The translations under genes and the position numbers were made by a program. From Paraburkholderia nodosa (GTDB lineage Bacteria; Pseudomonadota; Gammaproteobacteria; Burkholderiales; Burkholderiaceae): a DNA stretch of 64,000 nt. Every line of letters starts with the position of its first letter. Position 1 is the first letter of the stretch. The stretch spans positions 124,001 to 188,000 of the forward strand of contig NZ_MCNV01000012.1 of NCBI RefSeq assembly GCF_001718195.1. Reading direction: 5' to 3'. The notes under the pieces were generated by a model. It did no database searches. It saw nothing but the letters and a program-made list of their open reading frames with translations, and had not been told where the DNA came from. Positions 26,537 to 35,301 of the stretch are shown here, piece after piece.

Positions 26537-28132
26537 ATGCATCTTTCCAATCTATCTCCTCCTGAACTCAAGCCGCGCAAACGTTGGCTGCCATCCCTCA
26601 TCTGGCTGGTGCCACTCATCTCCGCATTGATCGGTGTTGCGCTGGTGGCCAGGTCCATTGCCGACAAGGGACCCGTCGTAACCGTCACTTTCAATAGCGC
26701 AGAGGGCATGGAAGCCGGCAAGACGAAGGTCAAGTACAAGGACGTCGAGATCGGTACGGTGCAAGGCATCAGGCTGTCCGGCGATTTGCGGCGCGTCCTC
26801 GTGAGCGTCCAGCTGGACAAGGACGCCGGGAAATTCGCGACGCAAGGCACGCGGTTCTGGGTGGTGCGCCCGCGCATTGGCGCAAACGGCATCTCGGGCC
26901 TCGGAACGTTGCTCTCGGGCGCGTATATCGGCGTGGACATCGGGCGCTCGACCACAAGCCAGACCGCGTTTCTGGGTCTCGAGAACCCGCCCATCGTCAC
27001 GACCGGACAGCCGGGGCATCAGTACACGCTACGGGGCGAGTCGCTGGGCTCGATCGATATCGGCGCACCCATCTTCTACCATCGTATCCAGGCAGGTCAG
27101 GTGGTCGGATTCTCGCTCGATCCCGGCGGTGCAGGGGTCATCGTGAATGTCTTCGTCAATGCGCCGTTTGACCGCTACGTCAGTGCCAATACGCGGTGGT
27201 GGCATGCGAGCGGCGTCGATCTGCGTCTCGATTCGAGCGGTCTGAAGCTCAATACGCAGTCGCTGGCGACGGTCGTTGTCGGCGGCCTGGCGTTTCAGTC
27301 TCCGGCAGGGCAGGACGCCGGCGAGCCCGCTGCCGACAAGGCCGTGTTCCGGCTTGCCGCGGACGAAGCCGACGCCATGCGCGAGCCAGACGGCCAGCCG
27401 CTCAATGTGGTGATGCGCTTCGATCAGTCGCTGCGCGGGTTGTCCGTCGGGGCACCCGTCGATCTGCGCGGGATCGTGCTGGGGCAGGTGACCGACATTG
27501 GCATCGAGTACAACGACGCGCAAAAGAGCTTCAGCATGAAGGTGTCGATGGCACTTTATCCGGACCGGCTCAGCCGGCGCTCCAGCGACGCGCTGCCCGC
27601 GCCGGACACGCCAGGCGGTCACGAATTGCTGGAGCACCTGGTGATGGAGGGCCTGCGCGGGCAGCTACGGACCGGGAGCCTGATAACGGGCCAGCTTTAC
27701 GTTGCGCTTGACATGTTCCCGAAGGCGCCTCGCGCGAGCGTCGATGTGCGTCGCAGTCCCATCGAACTGCCGACAGTACCGAATACGCTCGACGAACTCC
27801 AGGTGCAGGTGGCGGACATCGCCAGAAAGCTGGACCAGGTACCGTTCGACCGGATCGGCGCCAACCTGAATGGCGCACTGGAAAACGCCAACCGGCTGTT
27901 CGGGCACATGGACACGGAAGTCGTACCGCAAGCCCGTGACACGCTGGCTGCGGCCCAGAAGACATTCAGCACCGCGGAATCGACGCTGCGCGAAGCCGCG
28001 CCGATGCAGTCGGATGTTCAGGATGCGATGCAGCAGCTAACGCGCACGCTGCAGTCGCTCAATGCGCTCGCCGATTACCTGGAGCGTCATCCGCAGGCAC
28101 TGCTGTTCGGCAAGAAGGGAGACACGCCATGA
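26537..28132 (+). CDS. pqiB: MCE-domain lipid transport protein PqiB
   Basis: A 531-residue PqiB with one N-terminal membrane helix (residues 17-40, RWLPSLIWLVPLISALIGVA) and three successive MCE/MlaD domains (about 45-140, 160-260 and 280-390; each opens with a segment like VTVTFNSAEGMEAGKTKVKY or VMRFDQSLRGLSVGAPVDLR), then a long C-terminal coiled coil. In the family, six copies form a tube across the periplasm for phospholipid movement. The gene lies 15 bases after pqiA and overlaps pqiC by four bases. Its presence in the efflux operon suggests repair or protection of the outer membrane under the same stress. Confidence 0.94.
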   Translation: MHLSNLSPPELKPRKRWLPSLIWLVPLISALIGVALVARSIADKGPVVTVTFNSAEGMEAGKTKVKYKDVEIGTVQGIRLSGDLRRVLVSVQLDKDAGKFATQGTRFWVVRPRIGANGISGLGTLLSGAYIGVDIGRSTTSQTAFLGLENPPIVTTGQPGHQYTLRGESLGSIDIGAPIFYHRIQAGQVVGFSLDPGGAGVIVNVFVNAPFDRYVSANTRWWHASGVDLRLDSSGLKLNTQSLATVVVGGLAFQSPAGQDAGEPAADKAVFRLAADEADAMREPDGQPLNVVMRFDQSLRGLSVGAPVDLRGIVLGQVTDIGIEYNDAQKSFSMKVSMALYPDRLSRRSSDALPAPDTPGGHELLEHLVMEGLRGQLRTGSLITGQLYVALDMFPKAPRASVDVRRSPIELPTVPNTLDELQVQVADIARKLDQVPFDRIGANLNGALENANRLFGHMDTEVVPQARDTLAAAQKTFSTAESTLREAAPMQSDVQDAMQQLTRTLQSLNALADYLERHPQALLFGKKGDTP

Positions 28133-28863
28133 ACCTGATGCAACCCGCCTCGTGGCGCGCGATGGCGCAGACCGTGAGCACCATTGGCCTGGCCGTTCTG
28201 ACGGCGTGTGCTTCGCCGGCTACGCGCTATTACACGCTCGGACCGGACGCGCAACAGACGATGGCGAGCAGCAAAGCAAGCCCTTCGTTGCGGATAGATA
28301 TACGCCCGGTTCGGGTGCCGGCCGCCGTCGCGCGAAGTCAGCTCGTGGTGCAGGTCGACGCGACACAGGTCAAGGTGCTGGAGGATGATCGCTGGGCGTC
28401 GTCCCTGCCGGACGAACTCCGCTATGCGCTGATTGCGGGCGTGAGCCAGCAGGCCGGCGGTGCGGGCGCACAGACGGTCATGCGCGATGACGACAGCCCC
28501 GTGTATCAGGTTGCCGTCGACGTCCAGCGCTTCGAATCCTGGCCTGGCTCACATGTGCTGGTTGACGTCGTATGGACTGTGCGCACGTCGCCAGGCGCCG
28601 ATACATTGACCTGTCACAGCGTCGTGAGCGAGCCCGTGGCGGATGGATATCAGGCGATTGTGGTCGGCCATCGTCATGCGATAGGCGCCGTCGCCGGGCA
28701 AATTGCCGAGGTCGTGCGCGGCCTCGCTGCGAGGCCGACTGGCAGTCGATTGCTGACTGCGGGGGCATCGCGCGGAGCGGAGAAGACGCCGCTCGCTTGC
28801 CCGCAATCCGGGGACAGCCCGCAAACGGCAGCCAACGGGGCAGCTGCGCGCTTCGAGCGCTAG
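28129..28863 (+). CDS. pqiC: Outer-membrane lipoprotein PqiC (YmbA family)
   Basis: A 244-residue lipoprotein of the PqiC/YmbA (ABC-type transport auxiliary) family, which caps the PqiB tube at the outer membrane. The lipobox is LTACASPA (Cys near 25), followed by TRYYTLGPDAQQTMAS, the family's characteristic start of the mature domain; DIRPVRVPAAVARSQLVV is also typical. The last 40 residues are low complexity and beyond the domain. The start overlaps pqiB by four bases (ATGA), as expected for a coupled operon. The following TetR gene on the opposite strand ends 18 bases away. Confidence 0.92.
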   Translation: MNLMQPASWRAMAQTVSTIGLAVLTACASPATRYYTLGPDAQQTMASSKASPSLRIDIRPVRVPAAVARSQLVVQVDATQVKVLEDDRWASSLPDELRYALIAGVSQQAGGAGAQTVMRDDDSPVYQVAVDVQRFESWPGSHVLVDVVWTVRTSPGADTLTCHSVVSEPVADGYQAIVVGHRHAIGAVAGQIAEVVRGLAARPTGSRLLTAGASRGAEKTPLACPQSGDSPQTAANGAAARFER

Positions 28864-28881
28864 CTGTTCGGCTTACCGATC

Positions 28882-29637
28882 TCAGTTTTCGTCGACAGCT
28901 TCGTCCACGACGGGCAATGGGCGCGCGGCGATCTTTTCCGCCTCCGCGCGTTTTAGCCCGAGCGTTTGCAGCAACATCGCGGCCGTGCGCTCCGGAAAGT
29001 GCTCGCCGCTGAAGCCGAGCTCCTTCAGCACGCCCGCGGCGCTTGCGCCCGGCACAACGAAGTTCAGTTCGGCCGCGATGGCGCAGAGAACCGTTCCGCC
29101 CACGGCAAGAAAGCCGATAAAGGGGTCGGCAACGGCGAACCGCTTGGCCGCAATGCCACTGCCGATGTCGCGCAGCAGCCGCTGGCCGAGGCCGCGACTC
29201 ATCGCGCGGGCAGAAAAACCCTCGCGTATCAGAAAACGTCCCCAGACAGGATCAGTGCGCGCGCGCAGAACCGTATGGCGCACGGAGACCGCGACCACCT
29301 CGGCGGGGTCGGAAATGCCCACCGAAAGGCGGTCAAGCATGTTCGCGAACTCTTCGAAAACGTTGTCGACGAGCGTCGCGTAGATCGCTTCCTTCGATTC
29401 GAAGTGGTTGTAGAACGAGCCGAAGCCCACGTCGGCGGCCTCGGTGATTTCGTTGATCGCCACGCCCTCCATGCCTTTTTCCGCCATCAGCCTCAGGGCG
29501 GCGTCGAGCAGACGGGCACGCGTCTCACGCTTGCGGCGTGCACCGCGCGGCTCCCGTTCTTCGACAAGGGGGGGAGGGGCGACGGGTGCTGCCACCGTGG
29601 CACGTTTGACTGCCCGGCGATTTGTCGTGGTCGTCAT
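28882..29637 (-). CDS. TetR-family repressor, divergent from catabolic operon
   Basis: A 251-residue TetR-family regulator, paralogous to the one at 18302 across its whole length (NEITEAADVGFGSFYNHFES in the DNA-binding domain, VWGRFLIREGFSARAMSRGL in the ligand domain). I chose the ATG at 29637 because AGGA lies upstream in the right place; 29658 is the next option. The N-terminal extension of about 35 residues is Ala/Pro/Thr-rich and probably flexible. It is divergent from the dioxygenase operon at 29988; the region between contains a dyad TATAGATTCGAACGTCTATA and promoter module 2. I infer that the two paralogues recognise related operators and coordinate efflux with catabolism. Confidence 0.9.
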   Translation of the reverse strand: MTTTTNRRAVKRATVAAPVAPPPLVEEREPRGARRKRETRARLLDAALRLMAEKGMEGVAINEITEAADVGFGSFYNHFESKEAIYATLVDNVFEEFANMLDRLSVGISDPAEVVAVSVRHTVLRARTDPVWGRFLIREGFSARAMSRGLGQRLLRDIGSGIAAKRFAVADPFIGFLAVGGTVLCAIAAELNFVVPGASAAGVLKELGFSGEHFPERTAAMLLQTLGLKRAEAEKIAARPLPVVDEAVDEN

Positions 29638-29667
29638 GATGGATCCTGATCTGGTCATATTCCGCAG

Positions 29668-29720
29668 TATAGATTCGAACGTCTATATTGACAAAACGAT
29701 CAGTCATGAGTTTAATGTCA
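29668..29720 (+). promoter_or_regulatory. Promoter/operator module 2 (catabolic operon)
   Basis: TTGACA at 29688 and TTTAAT at 29711, 17 bases apart, form the best promoter of the set. The spacer contains TCAGTCATGA (dyad TCA-N4-TGA), an outer dyad TGACA...TGTCA matches module 1 in spacing, and the dyad TATAGATTCGAACGTCTATA (29668-29687) abuts the -35 box. This is a likely repressor site of the divergent TetR. Confidence 0.72.
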
Positions 29721-29987
29721 TCAACGGCCTCGTAGACCGATCTAACTAGAACTGATGGAGTGACTGTGGAGACAGCAATCAGACATGGCGCCGCGCCAGG
29801 CGGCCCGCATCACGTTATCCGTCTGCCCATCCCGGCACCGGGACCCGCTATCCATTGCGCGTCGGTGAATTGCCGCCCGTGGAAGGCCGCCAGCGATCGA
29901 GCAGCTGGCGTTCCGCCCCATCGCACCGTCGGCGCGGCATCTCTCGAATCCGCATCGGCCACCGCAACCGCCTGATTACGTTCCGCC
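29721..29987 (+). other. Leader region with an unassigned short frame
   Basis: The stretch between promoter module 2 and the dioxygenase gene holds a 71-codon frame (GTG at 29760 to 29975, MTVETAIRHGAAPGGPHHVI at the start) with GC-rich third positions but no recognised family and no convincing ribosome site. It may be a small protein, a remnant, or an untranslated leader. Confidence 0.3.
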
Positions 29988-31058
29988 ATGAAACTGACTA
30001 CTTCACAACCGGCTCGTCACCCCCATCCGACGGCCAAGGCGACCGCATTGGCCTATCTGGTATTCGATCGGTCAGATCTCGGGCAAGCCGAGCGTTTTCT
30101 CAATGACTTTGGGCTTCAAACCGTATTGCGGGACGAGGCGATGCTGCTTTTGCGCGGCACCGGACCTTCGCATTTTTGTTATGTAGTGCGTAGGGCATCG
30201 AAAGCGCGGTTTGTCGGATTTGGCTTGCAAGTCGGCAGCCGGGCGGAGCTCGATGCGCTCGCAAAGCTGCCTGATGCATCGGAGGTCGAACGCTCTGCGC
30301 TGCCGGGCGGCGGCTACGTGGTGCGACTCACGGACCCGTCCGGGTTCGCTATCGAAGCGGTATGGGGCCAGGCGCCAGCGTCAAGCTTGCCGCATCGGCT
30401 ACCGCTGCCCTTCAATTCCGTCGATGCCACCGTCCGGGTCAACGGTACGCAGCGACCGCCCGAAAATGCCCCGGAAGTCATCCGGCTGGGGCATGTCGTG
30501 CTCGAACTCGCCGACTATCAGGAGACTTGTGCGTGGTACACGCGCCATTTCGGTTTTATCCCGAGCGATGTCCAGGTGCTTCCCGACGGGTCGCCGGCTG
30601 TCGCGTTCATGCGCCTGGATCTCGGCGACAGGCCGGCCGATCATCACACACTTGCGCTTGCCCAGGGCTTTGCGGCGACGTACAGCCACAGCGCGTACGA
30701 GCTCATCGACGCGGACGCGGTCGGTATGGGGCAGCGCGTACTGCGCGATAAGGGCTGGACGCACGCCTGGGGTATCGGCCGACATATCCTCGGCAGCCAG
30801 ATTTTCGACTACTGGCAGGACCCGTGGGGCGACAAGCACGAACACTACTGCGACGGCGACCTGTTCACCGCCAACGAGCCGACCGGCATTCACGCCGTAA
30901 GCCGCGAGGCGATGGCTCAATGGGGGCCAACCATGCCGCGCAGTTTCACGAAACCCAGGTTCACGTTCGCGAGCATGGTGGCGCTTGTCAGAAATCTACG
31001 CCGCAGCCCTGACCTGACGCTGAGCAAGTTGCGGACGCTGGCAAAGCTTTTTGCCTGA
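29988..31058 (+). CDS. VOC-superfamily extradiol-dioxygenase-like protein
   Basis: A 356-residue protein with two vicinal-oxygen-chelate modules (about residues 20-125 and 160-290), the architecture of type I extradiol ring-cleavage dioxygenases. Candidate iron ligands are His in VIRLGHVVLELADY (about 170), His in DRPADHHTLALAQG (near 225) and Glu in DPWGDKHEHYCDGD (near 285), giving the expected H-H-E triad in the second module; DYWQDPWGDKHE also fits the family fingerprint. The first module lacks such ligands, as usual. It opens an operon with a fumarylacetoacetate-hydrolase-like enzyme and an acyl-CoA synthetase. A ring-cleaving role is likely; the substrate is unknown. Confidence 0.85.
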   Translation: MKLTTSQPARHPHPTAKATALAYLVFDRSDLGQAERFLNDFGLQTVLRDEAMLLLRGTGPSHFCYVVRRASKARFVGFGLQVGSRAELDALAKLPDASEVERSALPGGGYVVRLTDPSGFAIEAVWGQAPASSLPHRLPLPFNSVDATVRVNGTQRPPENAPEVIRLGHVVLELADYQETCAWYTRHFGFIPSDVQVLPDGSPAVAFMRLDLGDRPADHHTLALAQGFAATYSHSAYELIDADAVGMGQRVLRDKGWTHAWGIGRHILGSQIFDYWQDPWGDKHEHYCDGDLFTANEPTGIHAVSREAMAQWGPTMPRSFTKPRFTFASMVALVRNLRRSPDLTLSKLRTLAKLFA

Positions 31059-31094
31059 ATCACACCCTATTCACAGACTCCGGAGCATTCTGCA

Positions 31095-32051
31095 ATGGCA
31101 ATTCACGTCCTGCATTACCTTCATGATGGGCGCGCCCAGTGGGGTGTCGTCGCGGATGGCGTCATCACGCCGATTCCCGGCGAGTTCAGCTCGACAGGCG
31201 CATTTATCGCAGCCAATCCGGTAGAGCGGCTTATGACGCTCAACGGACCGTCGATTCCCGAAGCAAAAGTACAGTGGCTATCGCCTGTGACCACCGACCA
31301 GCAGTTCATATGTCAAGGCGCGAACTATCGCCAACATATGATCGAGTCGGGCATGGACCCGGACGTGAAGAAATTCAACATGATCTTTACGAAGGCAACG
31401 AGTTGCATCGTTGCGGCCAACTCGGCCGTCGTGAAACCAGACGCGGTGCGCTTCCTCGACTATGAGATCGAGCTCGGACTCGTCCTCAAACGCGATATCA
31501 CGTCCCGTGAAACGATCACCGACGAAAACCTGCATGAGTACATTGCCGGGGCGGTGATCGTCAACGACTACTCCGCGCGCGATATCCAGATTCCGCAGAT
31601 GCAGTTCTACAAGGGCAAAAGCTACCGGACCTTTGGTCCTGTCGGTCCTTATCTTTGCCTGCTCGAGAAGCAAGACATGCCAAAGTTGAAAGAGCTCGTG
31701 CTGACGCTGACAGTCAACGGAACCGTGCGCCAGAATGACACGACTGCCGGGCTGGTCTATGGCCCCGCAGAGACACTGTCTGAGCTGTCTGGCGTGCAGG
31801 ACCTGCGCACCGGGGACCTGCTCGCAACGGGTACGCCCTCCGGTTGTGCACTGAGCATTCCTTCACCTGAGAAGCAACGCGCTGCCGCGCAGTTGCCTGA
31901 AGCGGAGAAGTGGCGGCTTTTCCTGAAGATGCAGGAGGACAGGCCGCAGTACCTTCAGATCGGGGACGTTGTCGAGGCACAGATCGTCAGCTACGACCGC
32001 TCCATCAATCTGGGCACGCAACGTAACCTCGTTGTCGAAGAGGCAGCATGA
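31095..32051 (+). CDS. Fumarylacetoacetate hydrolase-family enzyme
   Basis: A 318-residue member of the fumarylacetoacetate hydrolase superfamily, Mg- or Ca-dependent enzymes that hydrolyse, decarboxylate or isomerise 2-oxo dienoic products of aromatic ring cleavage. The metal-binding signature is FLDYEIELGLVLKRDI (acidic pair about residue 118-120), followed by IAGAVIVNDYSARDIQ and the active-site loop KSYRTFGPVGPYL. A flexible lid segment is visible at ATGTPSGCALSIPSPEKQ. It lies 36 bases after the dioxygenase gene and overlaps the acyl-CoA synthetase by four bases. In this position it probably processes the dioxygenase product. Confidence 0.9.
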   Translation: MAIHVLHYLHDGRAQWGVVADGVITPIPGEFSSTGAFIAANPVERLMTLNGPSIPEAKVQWLSPVTTDQQFICQGANYRQHMIESGMDPDVKKFNMIFTKATSCIVAANSAVVKPDAVRFLDYEIELGLVLKRDITSRETITDENLHEYIAGAVIVNDYSARDIQIPQMQFYKGKSYRTFGPVGPYLCLLEKQDMPKLKELVLTLTVNGTVRQNDTTAGLVYGPAETLSELSGVQDLRTGDLLATGTPSGCALSIPSPEKQRAAAQLPEAEKWRLFLKMQEDRPQYLQIGDVVEAQIVSYDRSINLGTQRNLVVEEAA

Positions 32052-34051
32052 ACGACGTCGCGAACGCGCAGGACGTCCTTGCTGTCGAAGCACAGGGGCA
32101 ACTGGCTGATCTTCCGTCGAGTACCTACGAAATGATCCGCCGGGGCGCCGCCATCAATCCATCGGCGCCCGCGCTCTCTTTCTTCCTGACAGCCGACGAC
32201 TATGCCAGCCCCGAGTGCTGGACGTACGGCGAACTGGTGCGAGATATCACGCGCACTGCCAACATGTTTTCGCGACTGGGCGTGCAAAAGGACACGGTCA
32301 TTGCCTATTTGCTGCCGAATCTCCCGGAAACGCATTTCGTGATCTGGGGAGGAGAAGCAGCGGGGATTGTCTGCGCGATCAATCCGCTGCTCGAAAGCGA
32401 TGCAATAGGCGAACTGCTCAATGCCTCGGGCGCCAGTGTGCTCGTCACCCTCGCGCCATTTCCTGGGGCTGGGACTGAACTGTGGCAAAAAGTGCAACCG
32501 GTATTGCATTGCGTCCCCGCATTGCGGGACCTGGTGCTCGTCAACCTGGCCGACCGGATTCCTGGCGAAAAGGGATTTGCGTCACGGATGCTGCAGCGTG
32601 GTGAGAACGCCAGGCTGCATGGCGAGGGCGGTATGCGAAGCGTGGTTCCAGCGCAGCTTCGGATTCACGATTTCGCGTCCGCTCACTCGAGCGAGTCCGG
32701 GGTCGTGCTCAACGGCTCACGTCGACCGAGCATCGATGACGTTTCGTCCTGCTTCTGCACGGGCGGCACCACCGGACTACCGAAAATTGCCATGCGCCGG
32801 CATCACAACGAAGTGGCCAATGCATGGAATGCGGGGCAATTCTTTGGCGAAACCATCGGCCCGGGTAAGACAATATTTTGCGGGCTGCCACTTTTTCACG
32901 TCAACGCTGTGATGGTGACAGGACTGCTGGCGTTTTCGCGTGGTGCCCACGTCGTCCTCGGCACGCCGCAAGGCTATCGGGGTGAGGGCGTTGTGAAGCG
33001 CTTCTGGGAAATAGTCGAGCATTACCGCATTAACTTCTTCAGCGCTGTTCCGACGCTCTATGGTTCGCTGCTGGAGGTTCCAGTTGGAGAGAACGATATC
33101 AGCTCGCTCGAGTATGGCCTGTGCGGCGCCGCGCCGATGCCGGTCGAGCTGTTTCGCAGTTTCGAGCTTCGTACAGGGATTCGCATCCTGGAAGGTTACG
33201 GGCTTACTGAAGGCGCCTGCGTCAGCAGCGTCAATCCGCCATTTGGAGAGCGCAGGGTGGGCTCGATTGGTCTGTGCCTGCCTGGCCAGGCAATGAAGGC
33301 CGTGATGGTGGATGAAGCGGGACGGTATGTACGGGACTGCGCGGGCGATGAAGTCGGCCAGTTGGTGATTTCCGGGCCAAATGTGTTTGTTGGTTATTCC
33401 AGGCCCGAGCAGGACAGCGGAATCTGGACAGACCTCGGCGACGGCGAACGTTGGCTCAATACTGGAGACCTGGGGCGCTGTGATGCCGACGGATACTTCT
33501 GGCTCACTGGGCGGAAGAAGGAACTGATTATCCGGGGTGGACACAATATCGACCCTGTGGCAATCGAGGAAGCACTGCATCGTCATCCGGCAGTCCAGAT
33601 TGCCGCTGCGGTGGGGCGTCCCGATATGCACGCGGGCGAGCTGCCTGTCGCCTATGTCCAGCTCAAGCCCGGCGTCGCCGCAACCGAAGCGGAGCTTGCC
33701 GAGTTTCTGCGTGCCGGGATCAACGAGCGCGCCGCGCTTCCGAAGGGCATACGGGTCGTCGATTCGATGCCGCTGACGGCCGTCGGCAAGATATTCAAGC
33801 CGGCGCTGAAGCGCAGAGAAGTGGCAGACGCGTTACGGTCGGCACTCGTCGAGGCTGGCGTCGGTAATGCGACCGTGAACGTTGCAGATGACACGTCACG
33901 TGGGATTGCAGTTCACGTCGATCTCCCCGGTGCTGAATCAGAAGAGCTAGCGCGCACTACGCTAGGGCGTTTTCCTTTCTCCTTTTCGCTGTCTGTGTCG
34001 GCAGGTCTGGCAGGCGACAGTAAGAGCACTAAGCAGATCGAGACACGCTAA
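32048..34051 (+). CDS. AMP-dependent acyl-CoA synthetase
   Basis: A 667-residue ANL-superfamily ligase that activates a carboxylic acid as acyl-AMP and transfers it to CoA. The phosphate loop CFCTGGTTGLPKIAMRRHH is at about residues 236-254, GYGLTEGACVS near 382, the Asp-containing NTGDLGRCDADGYFWLTGRK near 475-493, and the catalytic Lys in LTAVGKIFKPALKRRE near 580. The last 80 residues are outside the core. The start overlaps the upstream FAH-family gene by four bases. The usual substrate group cannot be fixed: the acid may come from the ring-cleavage steps or be a side-chain acid of the original compound. Confidence 0.92.
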   Translation: MNDVANAQDVLAVEAQGQLADLPSSTYEMIRRGAAINPSAPALSFFLTADDYASPECWTYGELVRDITRTANMFSRLGVQKDTVIAYLLPNLPETHFVIWGGEAAGIVCAINPLLESDAIGELLNASGASVLVTLAPFPGAGTELWQKVQPVLHCVPALRDLVLVNLADRIPGEKGFASRMLQRGENARLHGEGGMRSVVPAQLRIHDFASAHSSESGVVLNGSRRPSIDDVSSCFCTGGTTGLPKIAMRRHHNEVANAWNAGQFFGETIGPGKTIFCGLPLFHVNAVMVTGLLAFSRGAHVVLGTPQGYRGEGVVKRFWEIVEHYRINFFSAVPTLYGSLLEVPVGENDISSLEYGLCGAAPMPVELFRSFELRTGIRILEGYGLTEGACVSSVNPPFGERRVGSIGLCLPGQAMKAVMVDEAGRYVRDCAGDEVGQLVISGPNVFVGYSRPEQDSGIWTDLGDGERWLNTGDLGRCDADGYFWLTGRKKELIIRGGHNIDPVAIEEALHRHPAVQIAAAVGRPDMHAGELPVAYVQLKPGVAATEAELAEFLRAGINERAALPKGIRVVDSMPLTAVGKIFKPALKRREVADALRSALVEAGVGNATVNVADDTSRGIAVHVDLPGAESEELARTTLGRFPFSFSLSVSAGLAGDSKSTKQIETR

Positions 34052-34368
34052 GCGCGTTCACGCGCATACGCTGCGCGTTTACTGAGGGGGCCTGACGATC
34101 ATAAGGCAACGCTAACAGCAAGAAAGACCGCGGACCCTGCAACTGGACGATTTCTGTTTCGGTTCAGAAGGCAGCGCTCAGGAGGGAAAGATCGGAGAGG
34201 TCAGAGAATGGTCCCATTTAACTTAGCAGGACTACATAACACACTGGCCGGACATTACCGGTTGTGATTAAAACAGATGAATGCCGACACAACGCAGTGC
34301 CGTTCATTGAGCGGAACGTGACAACTGTGCGAGCAAATAATCCCGGCCTAAGAGACAGGAGAAGACAC
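34052..34368. other. Intergenic region before the OmpW-type gene
   Basis: About 315 bases. Just after the synthetase stop there is GC-rich, partly self-complementary sequence (GCGCGTTCACGCGC near 34055) that may slow or end transcription. GGAG-rich sequence lies near 34180. I found no gene; the open frame before 34369 belongs to the OmpW-type frame but lacks a start signal. Confidence 0.4.
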
Positions 34369-35109
34369 GTGAGGAATGACAGGAGAACGATTCGCTGCGC
34401 CGGTCTGGCGGTTTGTATCTGCTCGGCTGCGCTTGCCGTTACTGCAAACGCCCAGACCGCTGGGAGCTTTACCGTGGCGACAGGGTGGCTTCACGTCGCG
34501 CCGCAAAGCAGCGCAACGCCGCTCACCGTGGAAAGCGTGGGCGGAATGACGGTGAATCAGCAGCTACCGGGTTCCGGAGCGCACGCGACGCCCACGGATA
34601 CGCTGGGGATCACGACCGAGTACTACGTCACCGATCACATTGGCGTTGCCACGTTGATCGGGCTCCCGCTGACAGTGAATCTGGACGGTGATGGCGCGCT
34701 CGCGAAGTATGGCACCCTGGGCTCGACGCGGCCGATGCCGCCCGCTATCGTTCTTCGTTACCACCTGCTCGACGCCCAATCGAAATTCCGACCTTTTGTC
34801 GGGGTAGGCGTGAACTACACCTGGTTCACACAGGTTCGCACGACCAACAGTCAGTTTGTCACTGACAGCCTCGGTCCAGGCGGGTCTGCGCACGCATCAC
34901 TCAGTTCGTCATGGAATCCGGTATTCGAACTCGGGGCGTACTACGCAATTTCAAACCACTGGTCGGTTGGAGCCAGTGTCGGTTACGTTCCCGTAAAGAC
35001 TCACTTGACACTGGACGGGACGACGGCGAACGGGACGCAAATCGTTTCCCGGTCAACGATCCGGATCAATCCCGTGAATGTCTTCCTGAATGTCGCCTAC
35101 ACGTTCTAA
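34369..35109 (+). CDS. OmpW-family outer-membrane channel
   Basis: A 246-residue outer-membrane protein of the OmpW family, eight-stranded barrels with a hydrophobic channel linked in other species to uptake of small hydrophobic compounds (for example alkanes and naphthalene). The start is GTG at 34369, with AGGAG eight bases upstream, giving a signal peptide (CAGLAVCICSAALAVTANAQ). Mature strands include TAGSFTVATGWLHVAPQSS, LGITTEYYVTDHIGVATLIG, RPFVGVGVNYTWFTQV and the final INPVNVFLNVAYTF, with the terminal Phe for barrel insertion. Its position between the catabolic and transhydroxylase genes fits a role in substrate entry. Confidence 0.9.
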   Translation: MRNDRRTIRCAGLAVCICSAALAVTANAQTAGSFTVATGWLHVAPQSSATPLTVESVGGMTVNQQLPGSGAHATPTDTLGITTEYYVTDHIGVATLIGLPLTVNLDGDGALAKYGTLGSTRPMPPAIVLRYHLLDAQSKFRPFVGVGVNYTWFTQVRTTNSQFVTDSLGPGGSAHASLSSSWNPVFELGAYYAISNHWSVGASVGYVPVKTHLTLDGTTANGTQIVSRSTIRINPVNVFLNVAYTF

Positions 35110-35301
35110 CCCAACACGAGCGACGTCCCAGGCGGACGCCTGCGAGGGTGGCAGCGTTTCACCATTAGAGATTTCAATGCACAGCACAGAGGTTGAAAGC
35201 GACCCTTCGGTTCAAGCAGTTGACGCGTGTCTGGACGTAGCTACGGTCAAGCATGCGTTTGTTTTTTCTCCCTGCAGCGATGTGTCATTCCGGATGAAAC
35301 G

